NCBI GenBank assembly: GCA_000703065.1
Contig: JNLK01000001.1
Span: 3,618,001 to 3,682,000 of the forward strand
Reading direction: 5' to 3'
Source: Lachnospiraceae bacterium AC2029
Lineage (GTDB): Bacteria > Bacillota > Clostridia > Lachnospirales > Lachnospiraceae
DNA: 64,000 bases
The notes under the pieces were generated by a model. It worked only from the letters and a program-made list of their open reading frames with translations. It made no database searches and was not told the DNA's origin. Made by a program: the position numbers and the translations under genes. Of the stretch, positions 8,752 to 16,499 are shown piece by piece (positions within the stretch are counted from its first letter, which is position 1; each line of letters opens with the position of its first letter).

Positions 8752-9447
8752 TTACTGCAGCCTTAGCTCCTTAAGGGTCGAAACGGCTGTTGTATATGCT
8801 GCATCCTCCAACTCCATATCCATTGGCTTCAACCGGAAGGAGGGATCCTTGCTGTGGATCAGCTCTTCCATATAGCTTTTCAGGAAGAAAGGATTTCTTA
8901 CCAGAAGGGGACCGATGGTATAGGTTCCCAGGAAATGAATCCTCCGTATGCCTTCCTGTCTTTCGTCATCGTGATAGAATGCTTCTTCCCTGGAATCCAC
9001 CGTAGCTCCGGAATGGTTCTCAAAGCCAACCAGAACATGCTCGCCATAGCGAAGCAACAGATCGTGAACCGTTCTTGTTTTATATTCTGTAGAGAAATCC
9101 AGAAGCCCAAGTGCCTTATAGCTCTTTGAGGGCATACGAATCTCCTTCCCGAAGAGTTCGAAGGAATTGCCGGTAGCCAGAATGTGGGTCCCGTGTTCTA
9201 TCGCATACGCAAGTTCATTTTTGTATTTCCGAATGTCGGTCAGCGCAAGGATCAGGCTTCGTTCAACGCCGCAGCCCATATAGATCCAGTCATAGGAAGC
9301 GATATCCTTCGGATCATCCAGCGAAAGATAATCTACCTCGACATCGATCCCCTGTTCACGTAAATGATACTCGAGAATCCTAACATTTCCGCTTTCCCCG
9401 TAGAGATTCAGAAGATCATGGTATAAAAATGCAAGTTTCATTTTCAT
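8752..9447 (-). CDS. gatD: GatD-like amidotransferase subunit lacking the catalytic cysteine
   Basis: With MurT, GatD normally amidates the D-glutamate of lipid II, GatD releasing ammonia from glutamine. The 231-residue product fits class I (CobB/CobQ-like) amidotransferases: LYHDLLNLYGESGNV start, MGCGVERS at the GGGQD position, and GFENHSG with the catalytic histidine. The nucleophile elbow, usually CGGYQLLG, reads GNSFELFG, so the cysteine is replaced; the only Cys in the protein is residue 59 in the unrelated MGCG loop. Glutaminase activity is therefore doubtful; it may act as a structural partner using free ammonia. Its ATG shares one base with the murT stop, showing coupling. Confidence 0.85.
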   Translation of the reverse strand: MKMKLAFLYHDLLNLYGESGNVRILEYHLREQGIDVEVDYLSLDDPKDIASYDWIYMGCGVERSLILALTDIRKYKNELAYAIEHGTHILATGNSFELFGKEIRMPSKSYKALGLLDFSTEYKTRTVHDLLLRYGEHVLVGFENHSGATVDSREEAFYHDDERQEGIRRIHFLGTYTIGPLLVRNPFFLKSYMEELIHSKDPSFRLKPMDMELEDAAYTTAVSTLKELRLQ

Positions 9448-10775
9448 CAGTACTTGTTCACCTCCTCCAGGAAGGGCGGGATATAGTCAAAGTTCAGGAT
9501 TCCGTAGACGTCTCCGGTGGTCTTTTTCAGCCTCTTGGCGAGTCCGTCCAGGGTATCCATCCGGATGACCTTTTCCTTCGGGAAGCCTGCCAGCTTGCAT
9601 CGAAGCGCAAAATCCGCCGCATAGGGACCGGCGCAGATCACTTCCTGAACATCAGGAACATTTAACGCTTCCAGATCCAGATCATAGACCCAGGAAAGAT
9701 CGAAATGACTGTACCTGCGGCTAATCTCACGAAGCCCCATGACCAGGACCTTCGGTCCGGGCTGTTTCAGAGTGTAATAATGAGCCAGGTTATAAGTGGC
9801 ATTGTTCTCGGCCTTGCAGTTGATCGCTATGAAACGTCGTCCCTTCTTCTCGGTCTCGGAGTAGATCTTTTCGGATATCTTTTCACGGTCAAGCGCTGCC
9901 TGTACCTCTTTCTTCGGAAGCTTCAGAAGATCTGCAACACCGTAGGCAGCCGCAAGATTATACATATGGAAGAGCAGAAGCGGATCTACGGAGAAGGAAA
10001 GATCCCTGTTGATGGTGATGGACTTCTTCACAGGATCCACGTCCGTAACTGCGTAATCCACTTTTCCACGGGAGAAACCACAGCCGGGGCAGGTGAAATC
10101 ACCCACGGTTCCATAATGATACCAGGCATAGTTCATTTTACGCCCGCATTTCGGACAGTACGCACAGTCCTTTACCGCAGTCGGAAGGTCTTCGAAATCA
10201 TTTGTCATACGGTTGATACCGAAGGAGTGGAATTTGTCCGGATGGGAGAGTGCCATCTGCTTCGTGATGGGGTCATCTCCGTTGCAGAGAAGCTCTGCGG
10301 AGTCCGTGACTCCCTTCTCGATCTCGCGATAGACCAGATCATAGTTTCCCTGTCTCGGAGGCTGGTCACGGGTCAGATTGTTCAGAACGATCAGGTTCGG
10401 ACGAATATGCTTTGTAACAACCTTCAGATAGCGTTCATCCACCTCAAGCACGATCGCATCCTCGGGAATCTTTCCTCCCCAGGTTACATGCTTCAGCATG
10501 GTGGAGGCGATACCGCGGATCATATTGGAACCTTCTATATTATGACAGACGGTCATTCCGCTGTTTCGGAGCAGATTAGCGATGATGGAGGTGGTGGAAC
10601 CCTTGCCGCTGCTTCCGGTCACCATGATCACCTTATCCGGATATTTCAGTTTGGACAGATAACTCGGAAAGAGCTTGATGACGAATTTTCCGGGAAATGT
10701 ACTTCCGTCTTTATGAAACAGTCTCTCGGCAAGAAGTATGGATTTGCCGATGGCCGTACCTAAAAATCGAATCAT
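9447..10775 (-). CDS. murT: MurT-like Mur ligase (lipid II isoglutaminyl synthase subunit)
   Basis: The 442-residue protein is a Mur ligase relative: ATP loop VTGSSGKGSTTS (about residues 52-63), central domain with LVLNNLTRDQPPR, and a C-terminal Mur ligase domain after about residue 320. A four-cysteine zinc ribbon (CPKCG and CPGCG, about residues 203-228) is inserted as in known MurT. In the family it activates the D-Glu carboxylate of lipid II and receives ammonia from GatD, encoded directly downstream. It is the first gene of a two-gene minus-strand operon. The start ATG at 10773-10775 follows GAAAGGACAATTCAT. Confidence 0.9.
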   Translation of the reverse strand: MIRFLGTAIGKSILLAERLFHKDGSTFPGKFVIKLFPSYLSKLKYPDKVIMVTGSSGKGSTTSIIANLLRNSGMTVCHNIEGSNMIRGIASTMLKHVTWGGKIPEDAIVLEVDERYLKVVTKHIRPNLIVLNNLTRDQPPRQGNYDLVYREIEKGVTDSAELLCNGDDPITKQMALSHPDKFHSFGINRMTNDFEDLPTAVKDCAYCPKCGRKMNYAWYHYGTVGDFTCPGCGFSRGKVDYAVTDVDPVKKSITINRDLSFSVDPLLLFHMYNLAAAYGVADLLKLPKKEVQAALDREKISEKIYSETEKKGRRFIAINCKAENNATYNLAHYYTLKQPGPKVLVMGLREISRRYSHFDLSWVYDLDLEALNVPDVQEVICAGPYAADFALRCKLAGFPKEKVIRMDTLDGLAKRLKKTTGDVYGILNFDYIPPFLEEVNKY

Positions 10776-10839
10776 ATGAATTGTCCTTTCTTTACAGTTT
10801 CCGGGAAAAATCCCAAGGCTTATTTTACCACAACATTCG

Positions 10840-10868
10840 TTGACTGTATAATACTAAAATGCTAAAAT
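10840..10868 (+). promoter_or_regulatory. Promoter of the GYGQQ-repeat protein gene
   Basis: TTGACT (10840-10845), 17 bases, TAAAAT (10863-10868), about 40 bases before the ATG at 10910. Confidence 0.55.
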
Positions 10869-10909
10869 CTTACTTAGGTTTTCTTCTATAGATCTTGAGA
10901 GGAGAAGGT

Positions 10910-12196
10910 ATGAGTAACGAACAGAATCCAATTGATTCCGGAGATCAGCAGTACGCACTGCAGGTCTATTCACCTCAGCTGGCACAGCAGCAGATTTATG
11001 ATCAGCAGCCACAGCAGGGCTATGGTCAGCAGGGCTATGGGCAACAGAGCTATGGACAGCAGGGCTACGGACAACAAAACTATGGCCAGCAGGGTTACGG
11101 ACAACAGGGCTATGGCCAGCAGAGTTATGGGCAGCAGGGCTACAGCCAGCAGCCACAGCAGAGCTACGGACAGCAGGGTTACAGCCAGCAGCCACAGCAG
11201 GGTTACGGACAGCAGAGCTATGGGCAGCAGAATTATGGCCAGCAGGGCTACAGCCAGCAGAACTATGGTCAGCAGGGCTATGGACAACAGCCACAGCAGA
11301 ACTACGGTCAGCAGGGCTACGTTCAGCAGTCCCAGCAGAACTATGGTCAGCAGGGCTACGGACAACAGCCACAGCAGAACTATGGCCAGCAGAGCTACGG
11401 ACAGCAGTCTCAGCATAATTATGGTCAGCAAGGTTACGGACAGCAGCCACTGCAGAATTACGGCCAACAGGGCTATGGCCAGCAGCCTCAGCAGAATTAC
11501 GACCAACAGGGCTATGGCCAACAGCCTCAGCAGAATTACGGCCAACAGGGCTATGGCCAACAGCCTCAGCAAGGCTATGGTCAGCAGGGCTATGGTCAGC
11601 AACCTGATTTTTTCACACCGACAGGTTATGGGACAAATCCCGTTCCCCCGAGGGCTCCCTCCGGAAAGGGGAAGAAGATTGCGATCATATGCTCGATCGC
11701 AGCAGTTGTTGTCGCAGTAGTGTTGGTACTTGTCCTTGTGGTATTCAGAAGCCCCGGCGGACAAGCCACCAAGGAAGCAGCCTGCCAGGCTTATATAGAA
11801 GCCATTAATGCCCATAATGCCGGAGATATGCTGAGCTTAATGCTTCCGCCCGAGGCACAGTCTGCTCTGGATGATTATTGTATGAATCGCTATAATATGT
11901 CTGCAAAACAATACATGGACGCTAATTTTGATAAGGAATTCGGCGCAAATACCGAATATCGTTATGTGCGATCGGAAGACCGCAGACAATACGATCTCGA
12001 TAGGATTGAAGAACTTGAAGATGATATACTGAATGAAATCGGTGTCAAGATTAAAATTGAGGAGGCATTCAGAGTTCGTATCTATTTTGAAACAAAGGAC
12101 TCTGGCAATTCCAGCTTCCGTGAAGACGAGTGGGACGAGGACCATGAAAATGTTGAAGTATATAAAGTCGACGGGAAATGGTATATATGGCCGTAA
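10910..12196 (+). CDS. Membrane protein with long Gly-Tyr-Gln (prion-like) cytoplasmic tail
   Basis: ATG 10910 is preferred because GAGAGGAGAAGGT directly precedes it; the longer frame starts at a TTG. The 428-residue product has a cytoplasmic region of about 200 residues (28-235) built of [15 protein letters not shown] and GYSQQPQQ units, almost free of charge. After a short Pro/Lys stretch comes one membrane helix ([23 protein letters not shown], about residues 256-278 overall) and an external domain of about 150 residues beginning [22 protein letters not shown], similar in style to small NTF2/DUF4878-like lipoprotein domains. Function unknown; the tail suggests self-association or condensate formation at the membrane. 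Confidence 0.75.
   Translation: MSNEQNPIDSGDQQYALQVYSPQLAQQQIYDQQPQQGYGQQGYGQQSYGQQGYGQQNYGQQGYGQQGYGQQSYGQQGYSQQPQQSYGQQGYSQQPQQGYGQQSYGQQNYGQQGYSQQNYGQQGYGQQPQQNYGQQGYVQQSQQNYGQQGYGQQPQQNYGQQSYGQQSQHNYGQQGYGQQPLQNYGQQGYGQQPQQNYDQQGYGQQPQQNYGQQGYGQQPQQGYGQQGYGQQPDFFTPTGYGTNPVPPRAPSGKGKKIAIICSIAAVVVAVVLVLVLVVFRSPGGQATKEAACQAYIEAINAHNAGDMLSLMLPPEAQSALDDYCMNRYNMSAKQYMDANFDKEFGANTEYRYVRSEDRRQYDLDRIEELEDDILNEIGVKIKIEEAFRVRIYFETKDSGNSSFREDEWDEDHENVEVYKVDGKWYIWP
11000..11610 (+). repeat. Degenerate 15-base coding repeat (GYGQQ)
   Basis: About 610 bases of tandem units such as GGCTATGGTCAGCAG, with frequent CAGCCACAGCAG insertions. The open antisense and alternate frames over this stretch are by-products of the repeat. 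Not a CRISPR array, since there are no unique spacers. Confidence 0.85.
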
Positions 12197-12233
12197 GTTC
12201 TCAGTATCTCCTGATCATCTTTGAAAAAAGCTC

Positions 12234-12262
12234 TTGCAAATAACGAAATTCTGTGATATATT
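12234..12262 (+). promoter_or_regulatory. Promoter of the secG operon
   Basis: TTGCAA (12234-12239), 17 bases, TATATT (12257-12262) with an extended -10 (TGA before it). Confidence 0.65.
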
Positions 12263-12306
12263 CGTTTGGTATGATTTTTTAGATAGTTTTTCAGGAGGGT
12301 TTCATC

Positions 12307-12543
12307 GTGAGAACCGGACTTACTATTGCTTTTATTGTTGTATGTGTACTGCTCAGTATCGTAATTCTGATGCAGGAAGGTAAAGAAAACGGATTGACCG
12401 GCACACTGACCGGAAGCGCTGATACATATTGGGCCAAGAACAAAGGGCATTCCAAGGACGCTATGATCAAGAAGATCACGGTTGTTCTGGCAGTGCTGTT
12501 CTTCCTGTTGGCCGGTGCACTCAGTTCCAAATGGGTTGCGTAA
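12307..12543 (+). CDS. secG: Preprotein translocase subunit SecG
   Basis: SecG assists the SecYEG channel. The 78-residue protein has two membrane helices (residues about 3-20 and 56-75) joined by the conserved cytoplasmic loop LMQEGKENGLTGTLTG. It starts with GTG, placed 7 bases after AGGAGGG. It heads the secG-rnr-smpB-ssrA order common in Firmicutes; a terminator directly after it would make downstream expression partial. Confidence 0.93.
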   Translation: MRTGLTIAFIVVCVLLSIVILMQEGKENGLTGTLTGSADTYWAKNKGHSKDAMIKKITVVLAVLFFLLAGALSSKWVA

Positions 12544-12551
12544 GACTTTGT

Positions 12552-12589
12552 AAGGTGCTTTGAATCTGATTCGAAGCACCTTTTCTTTT
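12552..12589 (+). terminator. Terminator after secG
   Basis: AAGGTGCTTTGAA (12552-12564) pairs with TTCGAAGCACCTT (12570-12582), followed by TTCTTTT. Confidence 0.85.
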
Positions 12590-12596
12590 ACGCATT

Positions 12597-12618
12597 GAAG
12601 GAGGTCTTCCCCTCCTTC
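12597..12618 (+). other. GAAGGAGG/CCTCCTTC hairpin in the rnr leader
   Basis: Eight-base perfect inverted repeat with a six-base loop, 37 bases before the rnr ATG. The left arm contains a Shine-Dalgarno-like GGAGG sequestered in the stem. Possible post-transcriptional control or protection of the mRNA end; not proven. Confidence 0.35.
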
Positions 12619-12654
12619 CTGAGTTTGAAGTGAGCATGATCTGGGGGTGATCAT

Positions 12655-14787
12655 ATGGAGAATTGGGATGAATGGAAGGAAAGACTGCAGGTCTTTCTTC
12701 ATGCAAAAGATTATAAGCCTCTGAAACTGAAGGAACTCTGTTTTCTGATGGAGATCAAAGGAGATGACAGGGATGATTTCCTGGAGCTTCTGAATACCAT
12801 GGAACGGGAGGGTGCCATCGTCCGGACGAAGCAGAACCGGTATATGCCTCTTCCGAAGGGAATGCTGACAGGCGATTTTATGGGTAGCCGGAAGGGCTAC
12901 GGCTTCGTACGTGTGGAGGGCTATGATGAGGATTTCTTTATCCCCGAGCACGGCGTAAACGGCGCATTTCAGGGAGACCGTGTCATGATCCGGCTTTCCA
13001 CGACAAATCGCGGTCCCAGAACAGAGGCTGAAGTAACGAAGATCCTGTCCCGCGGCATCACAACCGTTACGGGAACCTTCCGTCTGCGTGACGGCATCGG
13101 CTTTATCACCACAGGAAACAAACGTCTGGGAACCGATGTCTATGTTCCCGCCGGAAAGTACGGAAAGGCTGTGGACGGAAATATCGTTGTGGCCGAAATA
13201 GAAAAATATGACACCGGCGGCGGTGCACCTGAAGGAAAGATTGTTGAGATTCTCGGGCATATTGATGATCCGAAGGATGATATTATCGCCGTGATCCGTG
13301 CATTTAACATCCCGGAGGAATTTCCGGAGGATGTATATCAGCAGCTGGCTGAGGTACCCGATACGGTCACGGAGCAGGACCTGGAGGGTCGAAGAGATTT
13401 TCGTACCTGGGAAACGGTTACCATTGACGGTGAAACCGCAAAGGATTTTGACGATGCCATCACTTTAACCGAGGAGAACGGCATCTATCACCTTGGAGTT
13501 CATATCGCCGATGTATCCCATTATGTCCGGGAAGGCAGCCCGCTGGACAAGGAAGCACTGCGTCGCGGTACAAGCGTATATCTGGCGGACACGGTGGTTC
13601 CCATGCTGCCGCATCAGCTGTCAAATGGGATCTGCTCCCTGAATCCGGATGTGGACCGGCTGGTACTCAGCTGTCTGATGGATATCGATCAGAAGGGACA
13701 GATCCTGTCTCATGAGATCTGTGAGGGCGTGATCCATTCGGATGCAAGAATGACCTATACCGATGTATATAAGCTGATCGAGGAAACTGAGGATGCTCCG
13801 GTGGAACGATATGAAAAGCTGATCCCCTTCTTCAAAAGAATGGCACGGCTTTCGGCTATCCTCAGAGAACGCCGTCATGAACGGGGTTCCATCGACTTTG
13901 ATCTTCAGGAAACGGAGATTGTGGTGGGTGAAGACGGAAAACCCACGGAGATCCGCGCCCATGACAGAAATGTGGCTACAAAGCTGATCGAAGATTTCAT
14001 GCTGGCCGCAAATGAGACCATAGCCGAGGATGTCTTCTGGCAGGAACTGCCATTTGAATACAGGGTACATGAAGCTCCGGATGACAAAAAGGTGGAAGCA
14101 CTGAAATATATGCTCCGCACCTTTAATCTGTATCTTCATGGCGGAAGAGAGGCGATCCATCCCAAGGAATTCCAGCGGATCCTGCGGGAAATCGAAGGAC
14201 AGCCCTATGAAGCCATGATCTCGAAGCTGACCCTCCGGACCATGCAGCAGGCCCGTTACGGGACCGTATGTGCCGGACATTTCGGACTGGCGACCAAGTA
14301 TTACTGCCATTTCACCTCACCGATCCGGCGGTATCCGGATCTACAGATCCATCGTATCCTGAAGGAGAATCTTCACGGAACGCTGGATGCAAAGAGAATC
14401 AAGCATTATGAGAAGCTGCTTCCCGGTGTGGCTGCAGACAATTCCGCCAAGGAACGAAGAGCGGATGACGCAGAGCGGGATGTGGACAAGCTGAAACAGA
14501 TCGAATATATGGAGGATCATCTGGGAGAGGAGTATGACGGAATCATTTCCGGCTTCAATTCTCAGGCCATTTATGTGGAGCTTCCGAGTACCATAGAAGG
14601 TATCGTCCCACTGGGAAGTCTTTCGGATGATTTCTATGAATATCACGAGGAATCCTTCCAGATGATAGGAAACCGGACAAAGAGGACCTATAACCTCGGG
14701 GATCCGGCCCATATTCAGGTGGTTCGGACCGACAAGGCAGAACGGAGGATCGAGTTCCGTTTCGTTGAAAAGGAGGAAACCACTTAG
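12655..14787 (+). CDS. rnr: Ribonuclease R
   Basis: This 3'-5' exoribonuclease degrades structured RNA and works with tmRNA-SmpB on stalled messages. The 710-residue protein has an N-terminal winged-helix region (about 1-65), cold-shock domains (about 66-225; GDFMGSRKGYGFVRVEG), the RNB catalytic domain (about 255-580) with RRDFRTWETVTIDGETAKDFDDAI-type acidic residues (the aspartates of DFDDA), LLAANETIAE, HFTSPIRRYPD, and a C-terminal S1 domain (about 622-705). The ATG follows GGGGGTGATC. Length is normal. It is followed directly by smpB. Confidence 0.96.
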   Translation: MENWDEWKERLQVFLHAKDYKPLKLKELCFLMEIKGDDRDDFLELLNTMEREGAIVRTKQNRYMPLPKGMLTGDFMGSRKGYGFVRVEGYDEDFFIPEHGVNGAFQGDRVMIRLSTTNRGPRTEAEVTKILSRGITTVTGTFRLRDGIGFITTGNKRLGTDVYVPAGKYGKAVDGNIVVAEIEKYDTGGGAPEGKIVEILGHIDDPKDDIIAVIRAFNIPEEFPEDVYQQLAEVPDTVTEQDLEGRRDFRTWETVTIDGETAKDFDDAITLTEENGIYHLGVHIADVSHYVREGSPLDKEALRRGTSVYLADTVVPMLPHQLSNGICSLNPDVDRLVLSCLMDIDQKGQILSHEICEGVIHSDARMTYTDVYKLIEETEDAPVERYEKLIPFFKRMARLSAILRERRHERGSIDFDLQETEIVVGEDGKPTEIRAHDRNVATKLIEDFMLAANETIAEDVFWQELPFEYRVHEAPDDKKVEALKYMLRTFNLYLHGGREAIHPKEFQRILREIEGQPYEAMISKLTLRTMQQARYGTVCAGHFGLATKYYCHFTSPIRRYPDLQIHRILKENLHGTLDAKRIKHYEKLLPGVAADNSAKERRADDAERDVDKLKQIEYMEDHLGEEYDGIISGFNSQAIYVELPSTIEGIVPLGSLSDDFYEYHEESFQMIGNRTKRTYNLGDPAHIQVVRTDKAERRIEFRFVEKEETT

Positions 14788-14839
14788 TTAAGAACCTCTA
14801 CGGACGAAGACAGAGCGTGGACAGAACGAGGATAAAAAA

Positions 14840-15307
14840 ATGAAACAGGAAGCTGAAAAGCTGATCGCAAATAATAAGAAAGCCTATCATGAGTACTTTA
14901 TCGAGGAAACCTATGAAGCAGGGATAGCCCTTGCAGGAACGGAGGTAAAGTCTCTTCGCATGGGTCAGTGCAGCATTAAGGAATCCTATGTGGGCGTAGA
15001 AGCCGGAGAGATGTTCATTTATCATATGCACATCAATCCCTATGAAAAAGGAAACATTTTCAACAAGGATCCGCTTCGCACAAGAAAGCTGTTACTTCAT
15101 AAATCGGAGATCCGAAAGCTGGCAGGTGCCTCTTCGGAAGCCGGTTATACGATCATGCCACTGAAGGTGTATTTCAAAAACGGCAGAGCCAAGGTCCTGA
15201 TCGGTCTTGCCAGGGGAAAGAAGCTGTTCGATAAGAGAGCGGATATCGCAAAGAAGGACCAAAGACGGGAAGCCGAAAGGGATTTCAAGGTAAGGAATCT
15301 GAAGTGA
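14840..15307 (+). CDS. smpB: SsrA-binding protein
   Basis: SmpB binds the tRNA-like part of tmRNA and brings it to stalled ribosomes. The 155-residue protein shows [39 protein letters not shown], and the basic C-terminal tail [19 protein letters not shown] that enters the empty mRNA channel. The start follows ACGAGGATAAAAAA. It is placed between rnr and ssrA, its functional partners. Confidence 0.97.
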   Translation: MKQEAEKLIANNKKAYHEYFIEETYEAGIALAGTEVKSLRMGQCSIKESYVGVEAGEMFIYHMHINPYEKGNIFNKDPLRTRKLLLHKSEIRKLAGASSEAGYTIMPLKVYFKNGRAKVLIGLARGKKLFDKRADIAKKDQRREAERDFKVRNLK

Positions 15308-15331
15308 CGTCTCCGAACACAGAATTTTTGC

Positions 15332-15360
15332 TTGATTTTGTCAGGTATAACGATTAAAAT
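15332..15360 (+). promoter_or_regulatory. Promoter between smpB and the STEAG-repeat gene
   Basis: TTGATT (15332-15337), 17 bases, TAAAAT (15355-15360), 36 bases before the ATG at 15397. Confidence 0.5.
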
Positions 15361-15396
15361 AGTTTCGTTATACAACATTAAAGGAAGTGCATTAAA

Positions 15397-15840
15397 ATGA
15401 GTCAGGAAAAAGTAGACCGTTATAAAGAGGAAAAGAAGAATCGCGCCAAAACAATGAAAAGAGCAAAGATCAAGAAGGTGATCATCATCTTCCTTGTTGC
15501 TCTGGTTGTCGGCGCAGCCATCGGTATTCCGCTTGGGCGCTGGATCTATAACTACCAGCAGGAGCATAAATCCAAGGAAGATACCTTTATCGACTCCCAT
15601 AATTATGAAGAATGGTTCAATAATTACTGGGTTGAGAATTACGCGAACCTTTATACAGGCGCTGAACTGACATCCGAGGAAAAAACAGCTTCGGATACAA
15701 CTGATACCACAGAGGCAGCAACAGAAGCAGGATCCACGGAAGCAGGATCCACGGAAGCAGGATCCACTGAAGCCGCATCCACCGAGACAGCATCAACAGA
15801 AGCGGGTTCCACAGAAGCTGAAACACCGGATGCACAGTAA
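15397..15840 (+). CDS. Small membrane protein with STEAG-repeat tail
   Basis: The 147-residue protein has a strongly basic N-terminus (residues 1-27), one membrane helix (VIIIFLVALVVGAAIGIPLG, about 28-47), a short tyrosine/asparagine-rich exported segment (NYEEWFNNYWVENYANLY) and a Ser/Thr/Glu/Ala/Gly tail with AGSTE repeats. It resembles the membrane-anchored TEAP protein at 8059 in design though not in sequence. Ribosome site AAAGGAAGTGC. Wedged between smpB and ssrA. No known family recognised. Confidence 0.7.
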   Translation: MSQEKVDRYKEEKKNRAKTMKRAKIKKVIIIFLVALVVGAAIGIPLGRWIYNYQQEHKSKEDTFIDSHNYEEWFNNYWVENYANLYTGAELTSEEKTASDTTDTTEAATEAGSTEAGSTEAGSTEAASTETASTEAGSTEAETPDAQ

Positions 15841-15861
15841 TATCGTTCCACAAAGGAACAG

Positions 15862-15886
15862 AAGCCGGATTCCGGCTTTTATATAA
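15862..15886 (+). terminator. Short hairpin before ssrA
   Basis: AAGCCGG-att-CCGGCTT followed by TTATAT. Probably ends the STEAG gene transcript just before tmRNA; the T run is short. Confidence 0.5.
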
Positions 15887-15891
15887 AACCA

Positions 15892-16238
15892 GGGGTTGTA
15901 CTGGTTTCGACAGGGATTTAGAAATCCCGGCAGCCATCCGTGGTCCGGATCCACGTTAAAAGTCGGACAAAAAATAAACGCTGAAGATAATCATTTAGCA
16001 GTAGCTGCCTAAGGGCGGCTTGTCGGCCGGAGGGTCATCCGCTGCTCACCGTGTCCGGCATCGAACAGGCGGAGAACGTTCTTCCCAAAGCTTTGAGGGT
16101 TGAAACGAATGATGAAGCTACTGATCCTATGAGCCTGTCTTTGGGCGCTTAGGTGAGGGAATCTTAAAACAGAGACTGTGATGGGAGACACCGGTATGGA
16201 AGGGTCTTTGGACGCGGGTTCGATTCCCGCCAGCTCCA
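15892..16238 (+). ncRNA. ssrA: Transfer-messenger RNA
   Basis: tmRNA frees stalled ribosomes and tags the nascent chain. The 5' end GGGGTTGTACTGGTTTCGAC pairs (GGGGTTG with CAGCTCC) with the 3' acceptor strand at 16231-16237, and GCGGGTTCGATTCCCGC (16214-16230) is the T arm. The 3' CCA is not encoded; ATG follows the discriminator A. The mRNA part is read from resume codon GCT at 15980 to the TAA at 16010-16012, giving the tag AEDNHLAVAA, preceded by the usual A-rich stretch. One-piece form. It follows smpB, and its 3' tail is repeated downstream. Confidence 0.95.
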
Positions 16239-16328
16239 TGAAAAAAGCAGCCGTCATCGACGGTTGCTTTTTTCTGTGCGGGAATCGAACGGCAAGGCCG
16301 AGATGCAACGCATCGAGAGAAGGGCCCG
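16222..16328 (+). repeat. Direct repeat copy 1: ssrA 3' tail plus terminator
   Basis: 107 bases starting in the tmRNA T arm and running through the acceptor strand, terminator and a trailer that includes GGGAATCGAAC, an inverted copy of the T-arm core. It recurs at 16381-16487 with one difference (16276 G, 16435 A). Confidence 0.95.
16241..16273 (+). terminator. tmRNA terminator (copy 1)
   Basis: AAAAAAGCAGCCGTC-atc-GACGGTTGCTTTTTT, a 15-base stem with one G-U pair ending in T6. Confidence 0.92.
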
Positions 16329-16380
16329 GTGGGCCCTTCGAGCCGAAGCCCGGCCTGAAAGGCGGCTATGCCGCCGGTGG

Positions 16381-16487
16381 GATTCCCGCCAGCTCCATGA
16401 AAAAAGCAGCCGTCATCGACGGTTGCTTTTTTCTATGCGGGAATCGAACGGCAAGGCCGAGATGCAACGCATCGAGAGAAGGGCCCG
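16381..16487 (+). repeat. Direct repeat copy 2: ssrA 3' tail plus terminator
   Basis: 106 of 107 bases equal to 16222-16328, offset 159. It includes a second CCAGCTCCATG acceptor end without the rest of tmRNA. The 52-base spacer holds GGGCCC-rich DNA and a GGCGGC-tat-GCCGCC hairpin. The arrangement could be the footprint of an integration/excision at ssrA, or a local tandem duplication. Confidence 0.95.
16400..16432 (+). terminator. Duplicate terminator (copy 2)
   Basis: Same 15-base stem and T6 as at 16241-16273, carried in the second repeat. On the opposite strand the symmetric A/T flanks may also end the convergent gene's transcript. Confidence 0.85.
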
Positions 16488-16499
16488 AAATGCTTTTTT

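Noticed and set aside
9705-10763. 352-codon plus-strand frame over murT
   Set aside because: No similarity to known proteins and no ribosome site; murT motifs on the minus strand are intact.
11000-11610. Possible CRISPR array
   Set aside because: The repeats are short, coding and contiguous with no unique spacers.
10932-11815. Alternate-frame and antisense frames over the GYGQQ repeats
   Set aside because: Periodic DNA opens all frames; only the frame at 10910 has a ribosome site, a membrane helix and a folded domain.
15841-15891. Dedicated promoter for ssrA
   Set aside because: TATA-like bases are present but no acceptable -35 at the right distance, so I did not list one.
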